Position numbers and translations under genes: made by a program
NCBI GenBank assembly: GCA_023411815.1
Contig: JAEYOJ010000006.1
Coordinates: forward strand, 1-42,088
Direction: 5' to 3'
Length of the DNA stretch: 42,088 nt
Source: Pseudomonadota bacterium
Lineage (GTDB): Bacteria > Desulfobacterota > Desulfovibrionia > Desulfovibrionales > Desulfovibrionaceae
Shown: one piece after another, positions 1-7,253 of the stretch
Position numbering within the stretch: the first letter of the stretch is position 1
How the letters are laid out: every line of letters starts with the position of its first letter
The notes under the pieces: model-generated
Told to the model about the DNA's origin: nothing
Seen by the model: the letters and a program-made list of their open reading frames with translations, nothing else
Database searches by the model: none

Positions 1-47
1 TCGATCCGTTCCCACTGGTCGTCTCGCAAGGCATAACGTCGCGCCAT
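1..47 (-). CDS. IS5-family transposase, N-terminal fragment (window edge)
   Basis: Only the first 15 codons are inside the window. They read MARRYALRDDQWERI, a start typical of short IS5-type DDE transposases, in which the 'DDQWERI' segment lies just before the 'LLPG' turn of the N-terminal domain. The ATG (45-47 on the reverse strand) is preceded by a good ribosome-binding site, GGAGGGG, about seven bases upstream. The protein would cut and rejoin the ends of its own element. The catalytic residues are not visible, so whether the copy is intact cannot be judged here. Confidence 0.75.
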   Translation of the reverse strand, partial: MARRYALRDDQWERI

Positions 48-122
48 GTCTGGGCCCCTCCATCAGGCAATTCCCACATAGGCACGACGACACCACCTGG
101 AAACCCCATTTGAGGACACGCC
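1..122 (-). mobile_element. End of an IS5-family (IS427/IS870-like) insertion sequence, cut by the window edge
   Basis: This is the upstream end of an insertion sequence whose transposase gene starts at 47 and reads leftward out of the window. Read on the minus strand the element begins at 122 with GGCGTGTCCTC, which looks like the terminal inverted repeat of the IS427/IS870 branch of IS5. It is bordered outside by CTAG (123-126), a target favoured by that branch. Seen: transposase start with Shine-Dalgarno, terminal sequence, CTAG. Inferred: family and exact boundary, because the other end and its target copy lie outside the window. Confidence 0.72.
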
Positions 123-126
123 CTAG

Positions 127-528
127 CAGGCTGTTGAAAAAAAGCCCCCTGGCTTCTTTCAACCTCGCAATGGTTGAGCAAAGCTCAAGCATTGCTCACG
201 GATGCAGGGCATCCGGCAAGCAGTCCTGGCCCACAGAGCCTGTTTTCAACAAGCTTCTCGGTATATACTGACCAGGCCACTTTAGATTTTCCATAGAATG
301 GTCTGGTCAGAGGCGTTCAGGACAACCATCAGGGCGCGCAAGCGCCTGAAAGGTCGAGCGAGTTTCGCATAACTCGCCTGATCGCAGGCCGAAATGTATC
401 GGACATGCATGTCGGCCTGTGTAGTGAGATGCCGAGGGTCCGGGCTGGGTGTTCTCGTTCAGAGTGGTGCCCCTTTCCCAAGAAACCTGTCTAGTTGTCA
501 GGTGGGCCCGGTGGTGAAACCACAGCGC
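127..528. other. Intergenic stretch without a credible gene
   Basis: Besides the palindromic element at 132-251 it holds an imperfect inverted repeat, TGACCAGGCCA (about 269) with TGGTCTGGTCA (about 301), around an AT-rich loop. The open frames here have no ribosome-binding site and no recognisable protein pattern. It is probably a remnant region disturbed by insertion. Confidence 0.5.
132..251. repeat. Small palindromic (MITE-like) element with 9-bp terminal inverted repeats
   Basis: TGTTGAAAA (132-140) and TTTTCAACA (243-251) are perfect inverted repeats about 100 bp apart. They enclose further short palindromes (AAGCC/GGCTT, TTGAGC/GCTCAA, GGATGC/GCATCC). There is no open reading frame. 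The layout resembles a small non-autonomous mobile or REP-type element, directly beside the CTAG at which the IS inserted. No second copy was found in this window, so the mobile interpretation is an inference. Confidence 0.4.
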
Positions 529-792
529 TCAGCCATGCATCCGCCTACGTATCAGCCACGCAACGCAGGCCACACCCGCTCCGCCCAGGAGCGTCACGAG
601 CATGGTCGCGACGGTCAGCTTGGTGTCGTACAGCAGATAGTGCAGGATGATGCGCAGGATTCCGGCCAAGGTTCCGAGCGCCGCCGCCCGGACCGGCGTA
701 CCGGCGATCAGCCCGGCGGGAATGGCCAGGGCCAGGAGCAGGGGATGAAAGACGGTGGCGAGGAAGAACCCGAGAAAACCGACGCCGCGCAT
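529..792 (-). CDS. Small hydrophobic membrane protein, unknown function
   Basis: This is an 87-residue, strongly hydrophobic protein. Predicted membrane spans lie at about residues 5-30 and 55-80, with a shorter apolar stretch between; the C-terminus is basic (WLIRRRMHG), which suggests a cytoplasmic tail. The ATG at 792 has AGGA a few bases upstream. It lies 27 bases after the APH-like kinase gene on the same strand, so the two are probably co-transcribed. I do not recognise the family. The hydrophobic pattern, start site and position support a real gene rather than a shadow frame. Confidence 0.6.
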   Translation of the reverse strand: MRGVGFLGFFLATVFHPLLLALAIPAGLIAGTPVRAAALGTLAGILRIILHYLLYDTKLTVATMLVTLLGGAGVACVAWLIRRRMHG

Positions 793-819
793 GTTCCTAC
801 TGCCTGCCTTGGTGTTTGG

Positions 820-1941
820 CTATTCCAGATAGAGTTCCGGCCGCTGGTAATCGAAAAAGCGGTCTTCCAGCACGTTCTCCACGAAGCGCAGTAGGGCCGC
901 GCGGATGTGTTCCGGGTGCCCCGGATACCATTCCGGCGAGGCCACCACCAGACCGCGAAAGACAAAAAAGGGCGCCATGACCTCCAGCATCTGTTCATCG
1001 CCCGTGTGCCGCAGGTATTCGTCCATGAAGGCCATATAGAGCCGGCGGAAGGGCTCGCTAACGCCGGGCCGTACCCCGTCCTCGCTCGCGTCCTGGCCCT
1101 TGGCGTGGGCGTCCAGCAGCCCGAACAGCAGGTAGTTGATGGCCATGCAGGCCACGTCGCCGGCCGGTTCGCCCCATTCTCCCCGGCTCCTGTCCAGCAC
1201 GCGGAACTCGCCGTCGTCGGTCACGAGCACGTTCCAGGGGTGGAAGTCGCCGTGCACGGCGCTCAGGCGCGAGGCATAGCCCTTGAGCCGCCAGCGCCAG
1301 TCGATGAGCCGCTTTTCCAGGGCCTTGAAGCGCAGGTCGGGAAAGGGGGCATAACCCATGGGATAAGCCTCGTCGGCCATGCCCATGATGCATTCGCTTG
1401 CGCCCAGCAGGTTGCGCACGCGCCGGTAGTAGAGGTGCGGGTCGTCGTGCTTGGTCGAGTGGACCTCGGCCAGCCAGCGGGCGAAGGCGCGCGCCAACTG
1501 TAGGTCGCGCTCCTCGATCCCGCGCTCGCGGATGCGCTCCAGGTCGCGGAAGTATTCGTGACCCGGCAGAAGCTCGTTGAGGATGAAGAATTCCTTGGGT
1601 TCGTTCACCGGCACGAGACGGTCTTGGCCATCCACATAGCCCAGGCCCATGGGCCGCACATGGCGCGGCAGGCGTGCCGAGGTCTCGTGCTGGAACATGA
1701 GGATGGCCGCGCGGTCCCAGTAGAACTGATGGCCGTACTTGTCGGCCTTCATGACCGACATGACCGTGGCCTGCTCTCGACCGTCGACCGTGAAGCGCAC
1801 CAGCACCGGCTTGCCGTAGCCGAAACGCTTGATGCCCTGCTCGCCCAATCCGCCGATATCGCCCATGTAGGTCACGGCCGCGTCCGGCCCAAAGGCCTGG
1901 CGCAGGTAGGCTTCAACCGCCTCGCGCGTCAACTCGATCAT
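820..1941 (-). CDS. APH/choline-kinase-fold phosphotransferase family protein
   Basis: A 373-residue protein of the aminoglycoside phosphotransferase (APH) fold, which uses ATP to phosphorylate small molecules. The Brenner-type catalytic motif is HGDFHPWN at 230-237, with D232 as expected base. The metal-binding segment follows as VLDRSRGEWGEPAGD (D250, with D262 in the conserved GD). An N-terminal lobe with the nucleotide-binding strands precedes it. The real substrate is unknown; most chromosomal members are not antibiotic-resistance enzymes. The usual DFG-like aspartate is followed by RSRGEW, as in many uncharacterised bacterial members. The upstream neighbour is a PfkB kinase on the same strand, separated by a hairpin terminator, so this gene probably has its own promoter. 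Confidence 0.8.
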   Translation of the reverse strand: MIELTREAVEAYLRQAFGPDAAVTYMGDIGGLGEQGIKRFGYGKPVLVRFTVDGREQATVMSVMKADKYGHQFYWDRAAILMFQHETSARLPRHVRPMGLGYVDGQDRLVPVNEPKEFFILNELLPGHEYFRDLERIRERGIEERDLQLARAFARWLAEVHSTKHDDPHLYYRRVRNLLGASECIMGMADEAYPMGYAPFPDLRFKALEKRLIDWRWRLKGYASRLSAVHGDFHPWNVLVTDDGEFRVLDRSRGEWGEPAGDVACMAINYLLFGLLDAHAKGQDASEDGVRPGVSEPFRRLYMAFMDEYLRHTGDEQMLEVMAPFFVFRGLVVASPEWYPGHPEHIRAALLRFVENVLEDRFFDYQRPELYLE

Positions 1942-1981
1942 GTCCGCCTCCCGCCTTGAAGAGCATGGCCGTGAACGATAA

Positions 1982-2011
1982 ATGCCCGCAAGCCGTTGGA
2001 CTTGCGGGCAT
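1982..2011 (-). terminator. Hairpin terminator downstream of the PfkB kinase gene
   Basis: A perfect 11-bp stem (ATGCCCGCAAG / CTTGCGGGCAT) with an 8-base loop. Read on the minus strand it is followed by the T-rich TTTATCGTT. It lies about 95 bases after the PfkB stop codon and before the APH-like gene. Confidence 0.7.
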
Positions 2012-2106
2012 CATGGCACAGCTTGGCCGGACTGGCAAAGGCGGCCTGAACTTGGCAGGCCATCGAAGAAGTCATCCTGGGCGGCAAAAGCCTATTTCAA
2101 GGGGCT

Positions 2107-3045
2107 TCAGGCCGGCTTGCCGTAGTTTTCCTCGAAGCGCGCCCAGAATTCGTCCAGGCTGAAGGAGTGCTCCTGGGTGCCCAGGTATTCCACGGCGAAG
2201 CTCGCGCAGGTCGAGGCCACCAGAGCGGCCCTGGGCAGCTCCCAGCCCATGGCCAGGCCCTTGATGAGCCCGGAACGATACGCGTCGCCCGCGCCCGTGG
2301 GGTCCACGCAGCGGGCGATCCTGGCCGCCGGAACCTGCGTCGTGCGTCCGTTGCGCTCCGTGATCAGCGAGCCCTTTTCGCCCAGGGTGGTGATGATGGC
2401 CTCGGCGCGCTCCAGGAGCTGGGCCTTGGTCTCGCCCGTGGCCTTCATGATCATCTCCAGCTCGTAGTCGTTGGACACGAGAATGCGCGCGCCCGTGATC
2501 ATGTCCTTGAGCTGCTCGCCGTTGAAGGCCGGCAGGGACTGGCCCGGATCGAAGATGTAGGGAATGTGCAGGTCGCGGTACGTGCGCGGGTACTCCTGCA
2601 TGTCCTGCAGGTTGCCGGGCGCCACGATGGCCAGCGCGTCGTCGGGAGGCACGCGGCTGAAGTCGAACTGCGAGGGATGTTTCATGGCTCCCGGATTGAA
2701 GCCCGTGATCTGGTTGTCGGACTTGTCCGTGGTGATGTACGCGCCGGCCGTGTGCTCGCTGTCGACGTGGCGGACGCCCTTGAGGGAGAGCCCCTGCTGG
2801 CGCAGCCACTTTTCGTAGTTGCCGAAATCCTTGCCCGCGCAGGCCAGGATGACGGGCTTCTCCTCCAGCAGGTTCAGGCTGTAGGCGATGTTGCCGGCCG
2901 TGCCGCCGAAACGCTCATCCAGCCCGTCCACCATGAAGCAGACATTGAGGATATGGATCTTGTCCGGCAGGATGTGATCCGAGAACTTGCCGGGGAAGCT
3001 CATGATGCGGTCGTAGGCCAGGGAGCCGGAGACGAATATCTGCAT
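2107..3045 (-). CDS. PfkB-family (ribokinase-like) carbohydrate/nucleoside kinase
   Basis: A 312-residue ribokinase-superfamily kinase. The N-terminus has the usual strand and substrate loop (VSGSLAYDRI), then FGGTAGNIAYSL, the GG hinge plus GN motif that binds the sugar. The C-terminal anion-hole and catalytic motif is DPTGAGDAYRSG with the base at D254. The family phosphorylates sugars or nucleosides with ATP; the overall pattern recalls the adenosine-kinase/ribokinase subgroup, but the substrate cannot be read from sequence. The start is placed at ATG 3045, preceded by AGAGGT, rather than at an upstream in-frame codon that would add ten residues without a ribosome-binding site. The gene stands about 100 bases downstream of cutA. 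Confidence 0.85.
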   Translation of the reverse strand: MQIFVSGSLAYDRIMSFPGKFSDHILPDKIHILNVCFMVDGLDERFGGTAGNIAYSLNLLEEKPVILACAGKDFGNYEKWLRQQGLSLKGVRHVDSEHTAGAYITTDKSDNQITGFNPGAMKHPSQFDFSRVPPDDALAIVAPGNLQDMQEYPRTYRDLHIPYIFDPGQSLPAFNGEQLKDMITGARILVSNDYELEMIMKATGETKAQLLERAEAIITTLGEKGSLITERNGRTTQVPAARIARCVDPTGAGDAYRSGLIKGLAMGWELPRAALVASTCASFAVEYLGTQEHSFSLDEFWARFEENYGKPA

Positions 3046-3147
3046 GCGTGGACCTCTAGCGGATTTTGGATTCAAGCCAGGAGTCGCGAGATATCACAAT
3101 CGTCTTCACCTTGCCAGAGACGCGTAGCGCATGGCGACCCCTTGATC

Positions 3148-3483
3148 TCAGACCATGGTGTCCCCCGGCTGGGCCGTTTCGGCGTTGACCCAGTCGCTGT
3201 ACTTGCGATTGGCCTTGAGGATGGGCATGGCCGTCACGCAGGGTACGTCGTAGGGGTGCAGCTCCTCGATGAACACGGCTGCCTGGTTGACCAGGCGCAT
3301 CTGCGTCTTGCAGATCATGACGCACTCCTGCTCGCTCTGGATCCGGCCGTCCCACCAGTACAAGGATGTGCAGCCCTCCAGGATGTTGGCGCAGGCCACC
3401 AGGCGTTTTTCAAGCAGGGCGCGGGCGATGCGCTCGGCGTCGGCCTTGGTCGGCGTGGTCACGTACAGCGTGGCCAGGGACAT
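3148..3483 (-). CDS. cutA: CutA divalent-cation tolerance protein
   Basis: A 111-residue protein with the CutA1 pattern: YVTTPTKADAERIARALLEKRLVACANI at the N-terminus, then SLYWWDGRI and the EELHPYDVP loop. CutA forms very stable trimers of ferredoxin-like fold, similar to PII proteins, and has been linked to copper and other divalent cation tolerance, though its exact role is unsettled. The start at 3483 has AGGAGGT at ideal spacing. A longer in-frame reading would add 19 arginine-rich residues that come from the dispersed repeat at 3502-3595 and is rejected. The monoheme cytochrome gene lies upstream on the same strand, across that repeat. Confidence 0.9.
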   Translation of the reverse strand: MSLATLYVTTPTKADAERIARALLEKRLVACANILEGCTSLYWWDGRIQSEQECVMICKTQMRLVNQAAVFIEELHPYDVPCVTAMPILKANRKYSDWVNAETAQPGDTMV

Positions 3484-3501
3484 GTCGGACCTCCTATGGC
3501 G

Positions 3502-3595
3502 GATTGCTTTAAGACGCCCGCTCCGGCGCCTGCGGCGCAAGTGAATTGCGCCTGCGCCGGCATGGCTTGCAGAGCATTTTCAAAACGAATGCTCT
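3502..3595 (-). repeat. Dispersed intergenic repeat, copy A (upstream of cutA)
   Basis: On the minus strand it begins AGAGCATTCGTTTTGAAAAT and ends GCGTCTTAAAGCAATCC, and it matches copy B (12623-12742) along nearly its full length. It contains two hairpins: AGAGCATT/AATGCTCT, and GGCGCAA-TTCAC-TTGCGCC nested inside CCGGCGC/GCGCCGG. It ends 18 bases before the cutA start codon and its other end overlaps the stop codon of the cytochrome gene. Copy B is missing nothing but carries an extra 24 or so bases in the middle. Confidence 0.8.
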
Positions 3596-3887
3596 ACTTG
3601 CACACGGGCTCGGAGCCGGGCTTCAGGGCCGCCAGGAAGCTGGCCGCGCTCTTGGCCTGGGCCTCGTTGATGGGCGCGCCGTTTTGGATCATGCGCAGGG
3701 TGGTCATGTGCCACCAGGCCTCGTTCCGGTTCAGGTTCTGACAGACGCGCTCATGGGTGTGGCAGCGGTTGCACACGTTCTCGACTGTCTGGCGGCCGTC
3801 CTCGGAGGCGGCCGGCGCGCTGGCGGCCAAGAAGAGGGATATGACCGGCAGCGCGACAAGGCCCATCAGTTTCGCCGTGTTCTTCAT
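3594..3887 (-). CDS. Small periplasmic monoheme c-type cytochrome
   Basis: A 97-residue protein with a signal peptide (about 1-27, cleavage near SAPAA-SED) and one haem-binding motif, CNRCH (C39, C42, H43). Later methionines (for example in HMTTLRMIQNG) could give the sixth haem ligand. Two further cysteines, C49 and one next to the C-terminal lysine (PVCK), could form a disulfide. The expected role is single-electron transfer in the periplasm. Start ATG 3887 has GGGGAG upstream; an earlier in-frame ATG would add 17 residues ahead of the signal peptide. The stop codon lies inside the edge of the dispersed repeat, so insertion of the repeat may have set or altered the C-terminus. Confidence 0.82.
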   Translation of the reverse strand: MKNTAKLMGLVALPVISLFLAASAPAASEDGRQTVENVCNRCHTHERVCQNLNRNEAWWHMTTLRMIQNGAPINEAQAKSAASFLAALKPGSEPVCK

Positions 3888-4147
3888 GCTGGAAGCTCCC
3901 CTTATGGCATTTGAACGTTGATGAAAAAGGCGATCCACACATATATGGAGCTAGCGTAAAACCGGGCTTCTGGCAATCGATGGCGTTCCACGTCGCATCT
4001 GCCGGACTCGGCGGAGCTTGATCCCAGTCCGCGGATTCCATGCCTTACGGGTTTTCCCGGATGCACGCTTTTCCGTTTGGCCGGCGGGACTTGTCTAGAC
4101 GCCGGCCCGATGCTACCCAGCGTTCCCGAAGCCAGGAGATATCCCTT

Positions 4148-4807
4148 ATGACCACGACGCCCACGACCCGGCGCGAGCGCGCCCGCACCATCCACGAGCG
4201 GCTGCGGCAGGTCTACGACCCGCACATCACGGCCCTGGATTGGACCGATCCATGGCAACTCATGGTCGCCACGGTGCTGGCCGCGCAGTGCACAGATGAA
4301 CGCGTGAATCAGGTCACGCCAGAATTGTTCCGGCGTTGGCCCGGTCCGGCCGAGCTGCGTCGTGCAAGCCAGGACGAACTTGAAGAAGTCATCCGCTCCA
4401 CGGGGTTCTTCCGCAACAAGGCCAAGAACCTGCTGGCCGCCGCGAACCTGATCATGGATAAACACGGCGGCCAGATGCCCAGGACCATGGCCGAGATGGT
4501 CGAAATACCCGGTGTGGCGCGCAAGACGGCCAACATCGTGCTGTCCACCGCCCTAGGAGTGGTGGAGGGCATCGCCGTGGACACTCACGTCAAGCGGTTG
4601 TCCTTCCGCCTGGGCCTCACGGAATCGGACAAGCCCGAGCGCATCGAGCGCGACCTCATGGAGGCCTTCGAGCGCGACGTGTGGGGCGAGGTGAACCACC
4701 TGCTCGTGCAGCACGGCCGGGCAGTCTGCCAGGCGCGCCTGCCCCGGTGCTCGGCCTGCCTTCTGGCGGACGCCTGCCCCAAGCTGGGAGTCACGAAGTC
4801 GGCATAA
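4148..4807 (+). CDS. nth: Endonuclease III (DNA glycosylase/AP lyase)
   Basis: A 219-residue helix-hairpin-helix glycosylase that removes oxidised pyrimidines and cuts the abasic site. The HhH motif is IPGVARKTANIVL with catalytic lysine K126; the catalytic aspartate is D145 in VDTHVKRL. The C-terminus has the [4Fe-4S] cysteine pattern C194-x6-C201-x2-C204-x5-C210. All residues needed for bifunctional activity are present and the length is normal. ATG 4148 is chosen because AGGAGAT lies just upstream; an open frame extends 36 codons further but without family-like sequence. It is divergent from the cytochrome gene and followed by a strong hairpin before tgt. Confidence 0.93.
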   Translation: MTTTPTTRRERARTIHERLRQVYDPHITALDWTDPWQLMVATVLAAQCTDERVNQVTPELFRRWPGPAELRRASQDELEEVIRSTGFFRNKAKNLLAAANLIMDKHGGQMPRTMAEMVEIPGVARKTANIVLSTALGVVEGIAVDTHVKRLSFRLGLTESDKPERIERDLMEAFERDVWGEVNHLLVQHGRAVCQARLPRCSACLLADACPKLGVTKSA

Positions 4808-4902
4808 TGACCGCGAGCCGGTCGAAGCCGCGGCCCGAACCGTTTTGCGCATGACACACTTTTTAGCCGCGGAAACAAATGTTTCTGGGGAAGGGATGGG
4901 GT

Positions 4903-4947
4903 CCGGGGAAGGGAAACCCTCTTGCAAGAGGGGTTTCCCTTCCCCGG
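4903..4947. terminator. Near-perfect 22-bp hairpin between nth and tgt
   Basis: The sequence CCGGGGAAGGGAAACCCTCTTG is followed at once by its reverse complement with one extra G. It lies 95 bases after the nth stop and ends 16 bases before the tgt start, next to the tgt ribosome-binding site (CCGGAG, 4951-4956). There is no T-run on either strand, so it may be an mRNA structure or a dispersed palindrome rather than a classic terminator. Confidence 0.5.
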
Positions 4948-4963
4948 CCGCCGGAGACAAATC

Positions 4964-6112
4964 ATGAATCAGCCAGGCACATTCACTCTTAGGGCCACCG
5001 ACGGCCAAGCCCGCCGCGCGTCCCTCGTCACGGCCCACGGCGTCATCGAGACGCCGGTGTTCATGCCCGTGGGCACGGTAGGCAGCGTCAAGGCCGTTTC
5101 GCCCGAGGATCTCAAGGCCGTGGGAGCGCAGATCATCCTGGGCAACACGTACCACCTCTATCTGCGGCCCGGCGACGAACTGGTGGCCCGCATGGGCGGG
5201 CTGCACCGCTTCGCGCGCTGGGACCGGCCCATCCTAACCGACTCGGGCGGCTTCCAGGTCTTCAGCCTGTCGGGGCTGCGCAAGATCACGGAACAGGGCG
5301 TGGAGTTCCAGTCGCACATCGACGGCTCCAGGCACTTCTTCTCGCCCGAGAAAGTCGTGTCCATCCAGAAGAACCTAGGTTCGGACATCATGATGGTCCT
5401 GGACGAGTGCGTGGCCTGGGGTAAGGATCGCGACTACACGGCCAAGTCGCTGGAATTGACCACGCGCTGGGCGCGGCGCAGCCGCGAGGCCTATCCGCGC
5501 GGCTCGGGCGGCCAGATCATGTTCGGCATCGTGCAGGGCGGCTTTCACGAGGATCTACGCGAGGAGAGCCTGGCCCAACTGTCGGAGATCGACTTCGAGG
5601 GCTTCGCCATAGGCGGGCTGTCCGTGGGCGAATCGCCCGAGGAGATGCGCCGTCAGCTCTATCACATCGGCCCAAAGCTGCCGGCGCACAAGCCGCGCTA
5701 TCTCATGGGCGTGGGCACGCCCATGGACATCCTGGACGGCATCATGGCCGGCATCGACATGTTCGACTGCGTGCTGCCCACGCGCAACGCGCGCAACGGC
5801 ACGCTGTATACGAGCCAGGGCAAGGTGAACATCAAGCGCGCAGAGTACCGCGAGGATGAGCGGCCGCTGGACCCCAACTGCTCCTGCTACACCTGTCGTA
5901 CGTTTTCGAGGGCCTACCTGCGCCACCTGTACGTGGCCCGCGAGCTGCTGTCCTACCGGCTCAACACCATCCACAACCTGGCCTTTTTCCTGGACCTGGC
6001 CGCCGGGGCGCGCAAGGCCATCGAAGAAGGCCGCTTCATGGCCTTCCGGCAGCGGTACGCGGACGTGTACGGCGAGCCGGGCAAGCCGGAGCCGGAGGCG
6101 CAAGAGTCATGA
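4964..6112 (+). CDS. tgt: Queuine tRNA-ribosyltransferase (tRNA-guanine transglycosylase)
   Basis: A 382-residue TIM-barrel enzyme that exchanges guanine 34 of GUN-anticodon tRNAs for preQ1, a step in queuosine synthesis. Key residues are visible: D93 in TDSGGFQVFSL (substrate binding), nucleophile D268 in MFDCVLPTR, and zinc ligands C306, C308, C311 and H337. The start at 4964 has CCGGAG upstream; an in-frame codon 14 positions earlier falls within the hairpin stem and is rejected. The stop overlaps the next gene's start (ATGA), which suggests translational coupling. No other queuosine genes are in the window. Confidence 0.95.
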   Translation: MNQPGTFTLRATDGQARRASLVTAHGVIETPVFMPVGTVGSVKAVSPEDLKAVGAQIILGNTYHLYLRPGDELVARMGGLHRFARWDRPILTDSGGFQVFSLSGLRKITEQGVEFQSHIDGSRHFFSPEKVVSIQKNLGSDIMMVLDECVAWGKDRDYTAKSLELTTRWARRSREAYPRGSGGQIMFGIVQGGFHEDLREESLAQLSEIDFEGFAIGGLSVGESPEEMRRQLYHIGPKLPAHKPRYLMGVGTPMDILDGIMAGIDMFDCVLPTRNARNGTLYTSQGKVNIKRAEYREDERPLDPNCSCYTCRTFSRAYLRHLYVARELLSYRLNTIHNLAFFLDLAAGARKAIEEGRFMAFRQRYADVYGEPGKPEPEAQES

Positions 6113-6537
6113 ATATCCGGCCCTACACGGCGGAGGATGCGCAGGAAGTGCTGCGCATCTGGTATGATGCCTCGCTCATCTCCCACGATTTCGTACCCGC
6201 CGAGTTCTGGGAGTCCGAGCGCGAGAACATCATCACGATATATGTGCCCCTGGCGGAAACCTGGGTGGCCGAAGAGGCGGGCAAGGTGGTAGGCTTCATG
6301 GCGCTCATCCAGCATGTGCTGGGCGGGCTGTTCGTGGATCCGGACCACCAGGGCCGGGGCGTAGGCACGGCCCTGGTGGAATTCGCCAAGGCTCGCAAGG
6401 GGCTGCTGGAGGTGGATGTGTTCACGCAGAATACGCGGGCCAGGAAATTTTACGAGAAGCACGGCTTCCGGCTGCGCAGCGAGTCCATCCACGGGCCCAC
6501 GGGCTGCCCGCAGCTGACCATGGCCATGGAGCGGTAG
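6109..6537 (+). CDS. GNAT-family N-acetyltransferase
   Basis: A 142-residue acetyltransferase. The acetyl-CoA pyrophosphate-binding loop is HQGRGVG (80-86) after strand GGLFVDP, and the C-terminal motif is TRARKFYEKHGFRLRSES. It resembles the YjaB-type subgroup of small GNAT proteins. It overlaps tgt by four bases and is followed after 10 bases by a membrane protein gene, so the three genes probably form one operon. The acceptor (small amine or protein) cannot be read from the sequence. Confidence 0.85.
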   Translation: MNIRPYTAEDAQEVLRIWYDASLISHDFVPAEFWESERENIITIYVPLAETWVAEEAGKVVGFMALIQHVLGGLFVDPDHQGRGVGTALVEFAKARKGLLEVDVFTQNTRARKFYEKHGFRLRSESIHGPTGCPQLTMAMER

Positions 6538-6547
6538 GGAGAACGGG

Positions 6548-7123
6548 ATGGATTTCGGGTTCGATCTGGCCACCCTCTTGACGGGTCTGGCCATCTTCTG
6601 CCTGCGCATCTGCGACGTGAGCCTGGGCACGGTGCGCACCATCAGCACGGTGCACGGCCGCACCAAGATGGCCTTCTTTCTGGGCCTGGTGGAAATCACC
6701 ATCTGGATCACGGTCATCTCCACGGTCGTCAGCAAGATCGCAGACAAGCCCATCCTGGGCCTGTTCTATGCCGTGGGCTTCTCCACGGGCAACGTGGCGG
6801 GCATCATGCTCGAACGAAAGCTGGCCTTGGGCACGATGATCATCCGCGTCATCACGCCGGGCGACCGTGGGCTGTTCATGGCCGAACGGCTGCGCGCAGC
6901 GGGGCACGCCGTGACGGTCTACCACGGCGAGGGCATGGCCGGGCCGGTGCTGACCCTTTACATAGCCTGCCGCCGCCGCGACGTGGACCGCATCCTGACC
7001 CAAGTCCGGGCCATGGACCCCCAGGCCTTCTACATTACGGAACAGGCCGGCAGCGTGAGCAAGATATACCGCCCCACCATGCAGCCATCCACGGGCTGGC
7101 GCGCCATTCTCAAGAAGAAATAA
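6548..7123 (+). CDS. DUF5698/DUF2179 (UPF0316) membrane protein
   Basis: A 191-residue protein with three predicted membrane helices in the N-terminal half (about 8-28, 40-62, 68-88) and a soluble C-terminal domain (about 95-175) with the DUF2179 style (MIIRVITPGDRGLFMAERL, then VLTLYIACRRRDVDRILTQV). The UPF0316 family has this same arrangement: DUF5698 membrane part followed by DUF2179. Function is unknown; the cytoplasmic domain looks like a small regulatory or ligand-binding module. AGGGAG precedes the ATG. It is the last gene of the tgt group. Confidence 0.82.
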   Translation: MDFGFDLATLLTGLAIFCLRICDVSLGTVRTISTVHGRTKMAFFLGLVEITIWITVISTVVSKIADKPILGLFYAVGFSTGNVAGIMLERKLALGTMIIRVITPGDRGLFMAERLRAAGHAVTVYHGEGMAGPVLTLYIACRRRDVDRILTQVRAMDPQAFYITEQAGSVSKIYRPTMQPSTGWRAILKKK

Positions 7124-7228
7124 GCCCGGCCTCTGCCTTACCCGCCTTGTGACGGCCCGGCGATGAAAGAAAAAGATCCCGCCGTCTTGCCCTCCACGTA
7201 TCCTTTGAGTGATAAGAGAAGCTGAAGG

Positions 7229-7243
7229 CTGTACGGCGTACAG
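7229..7243. promoter_or_regulatory. 15-bp palindrome upstream of the universal stress protein gene
   Basis: CTGTAC-GGC-GTACAG is a perfect 6-3-6 palindrome ending three bases before the ribosome-binding site (GGGGGAGG). Its size and place fit a repressor operator or a small leader hairpin. No partner regulator is known from the window. Confidence 0.4.
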
Positions 7244-7253
7244 AGGGGGAGGC

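Noticed and set aside
3484..3540. N-terminal extension of CutA (MRRRRRSGRLK...)
   Set aside because: It is encoded by the dispersed repeat; the internal ATG at 3483 has a perfect ribosome-binding site and matches the family start.
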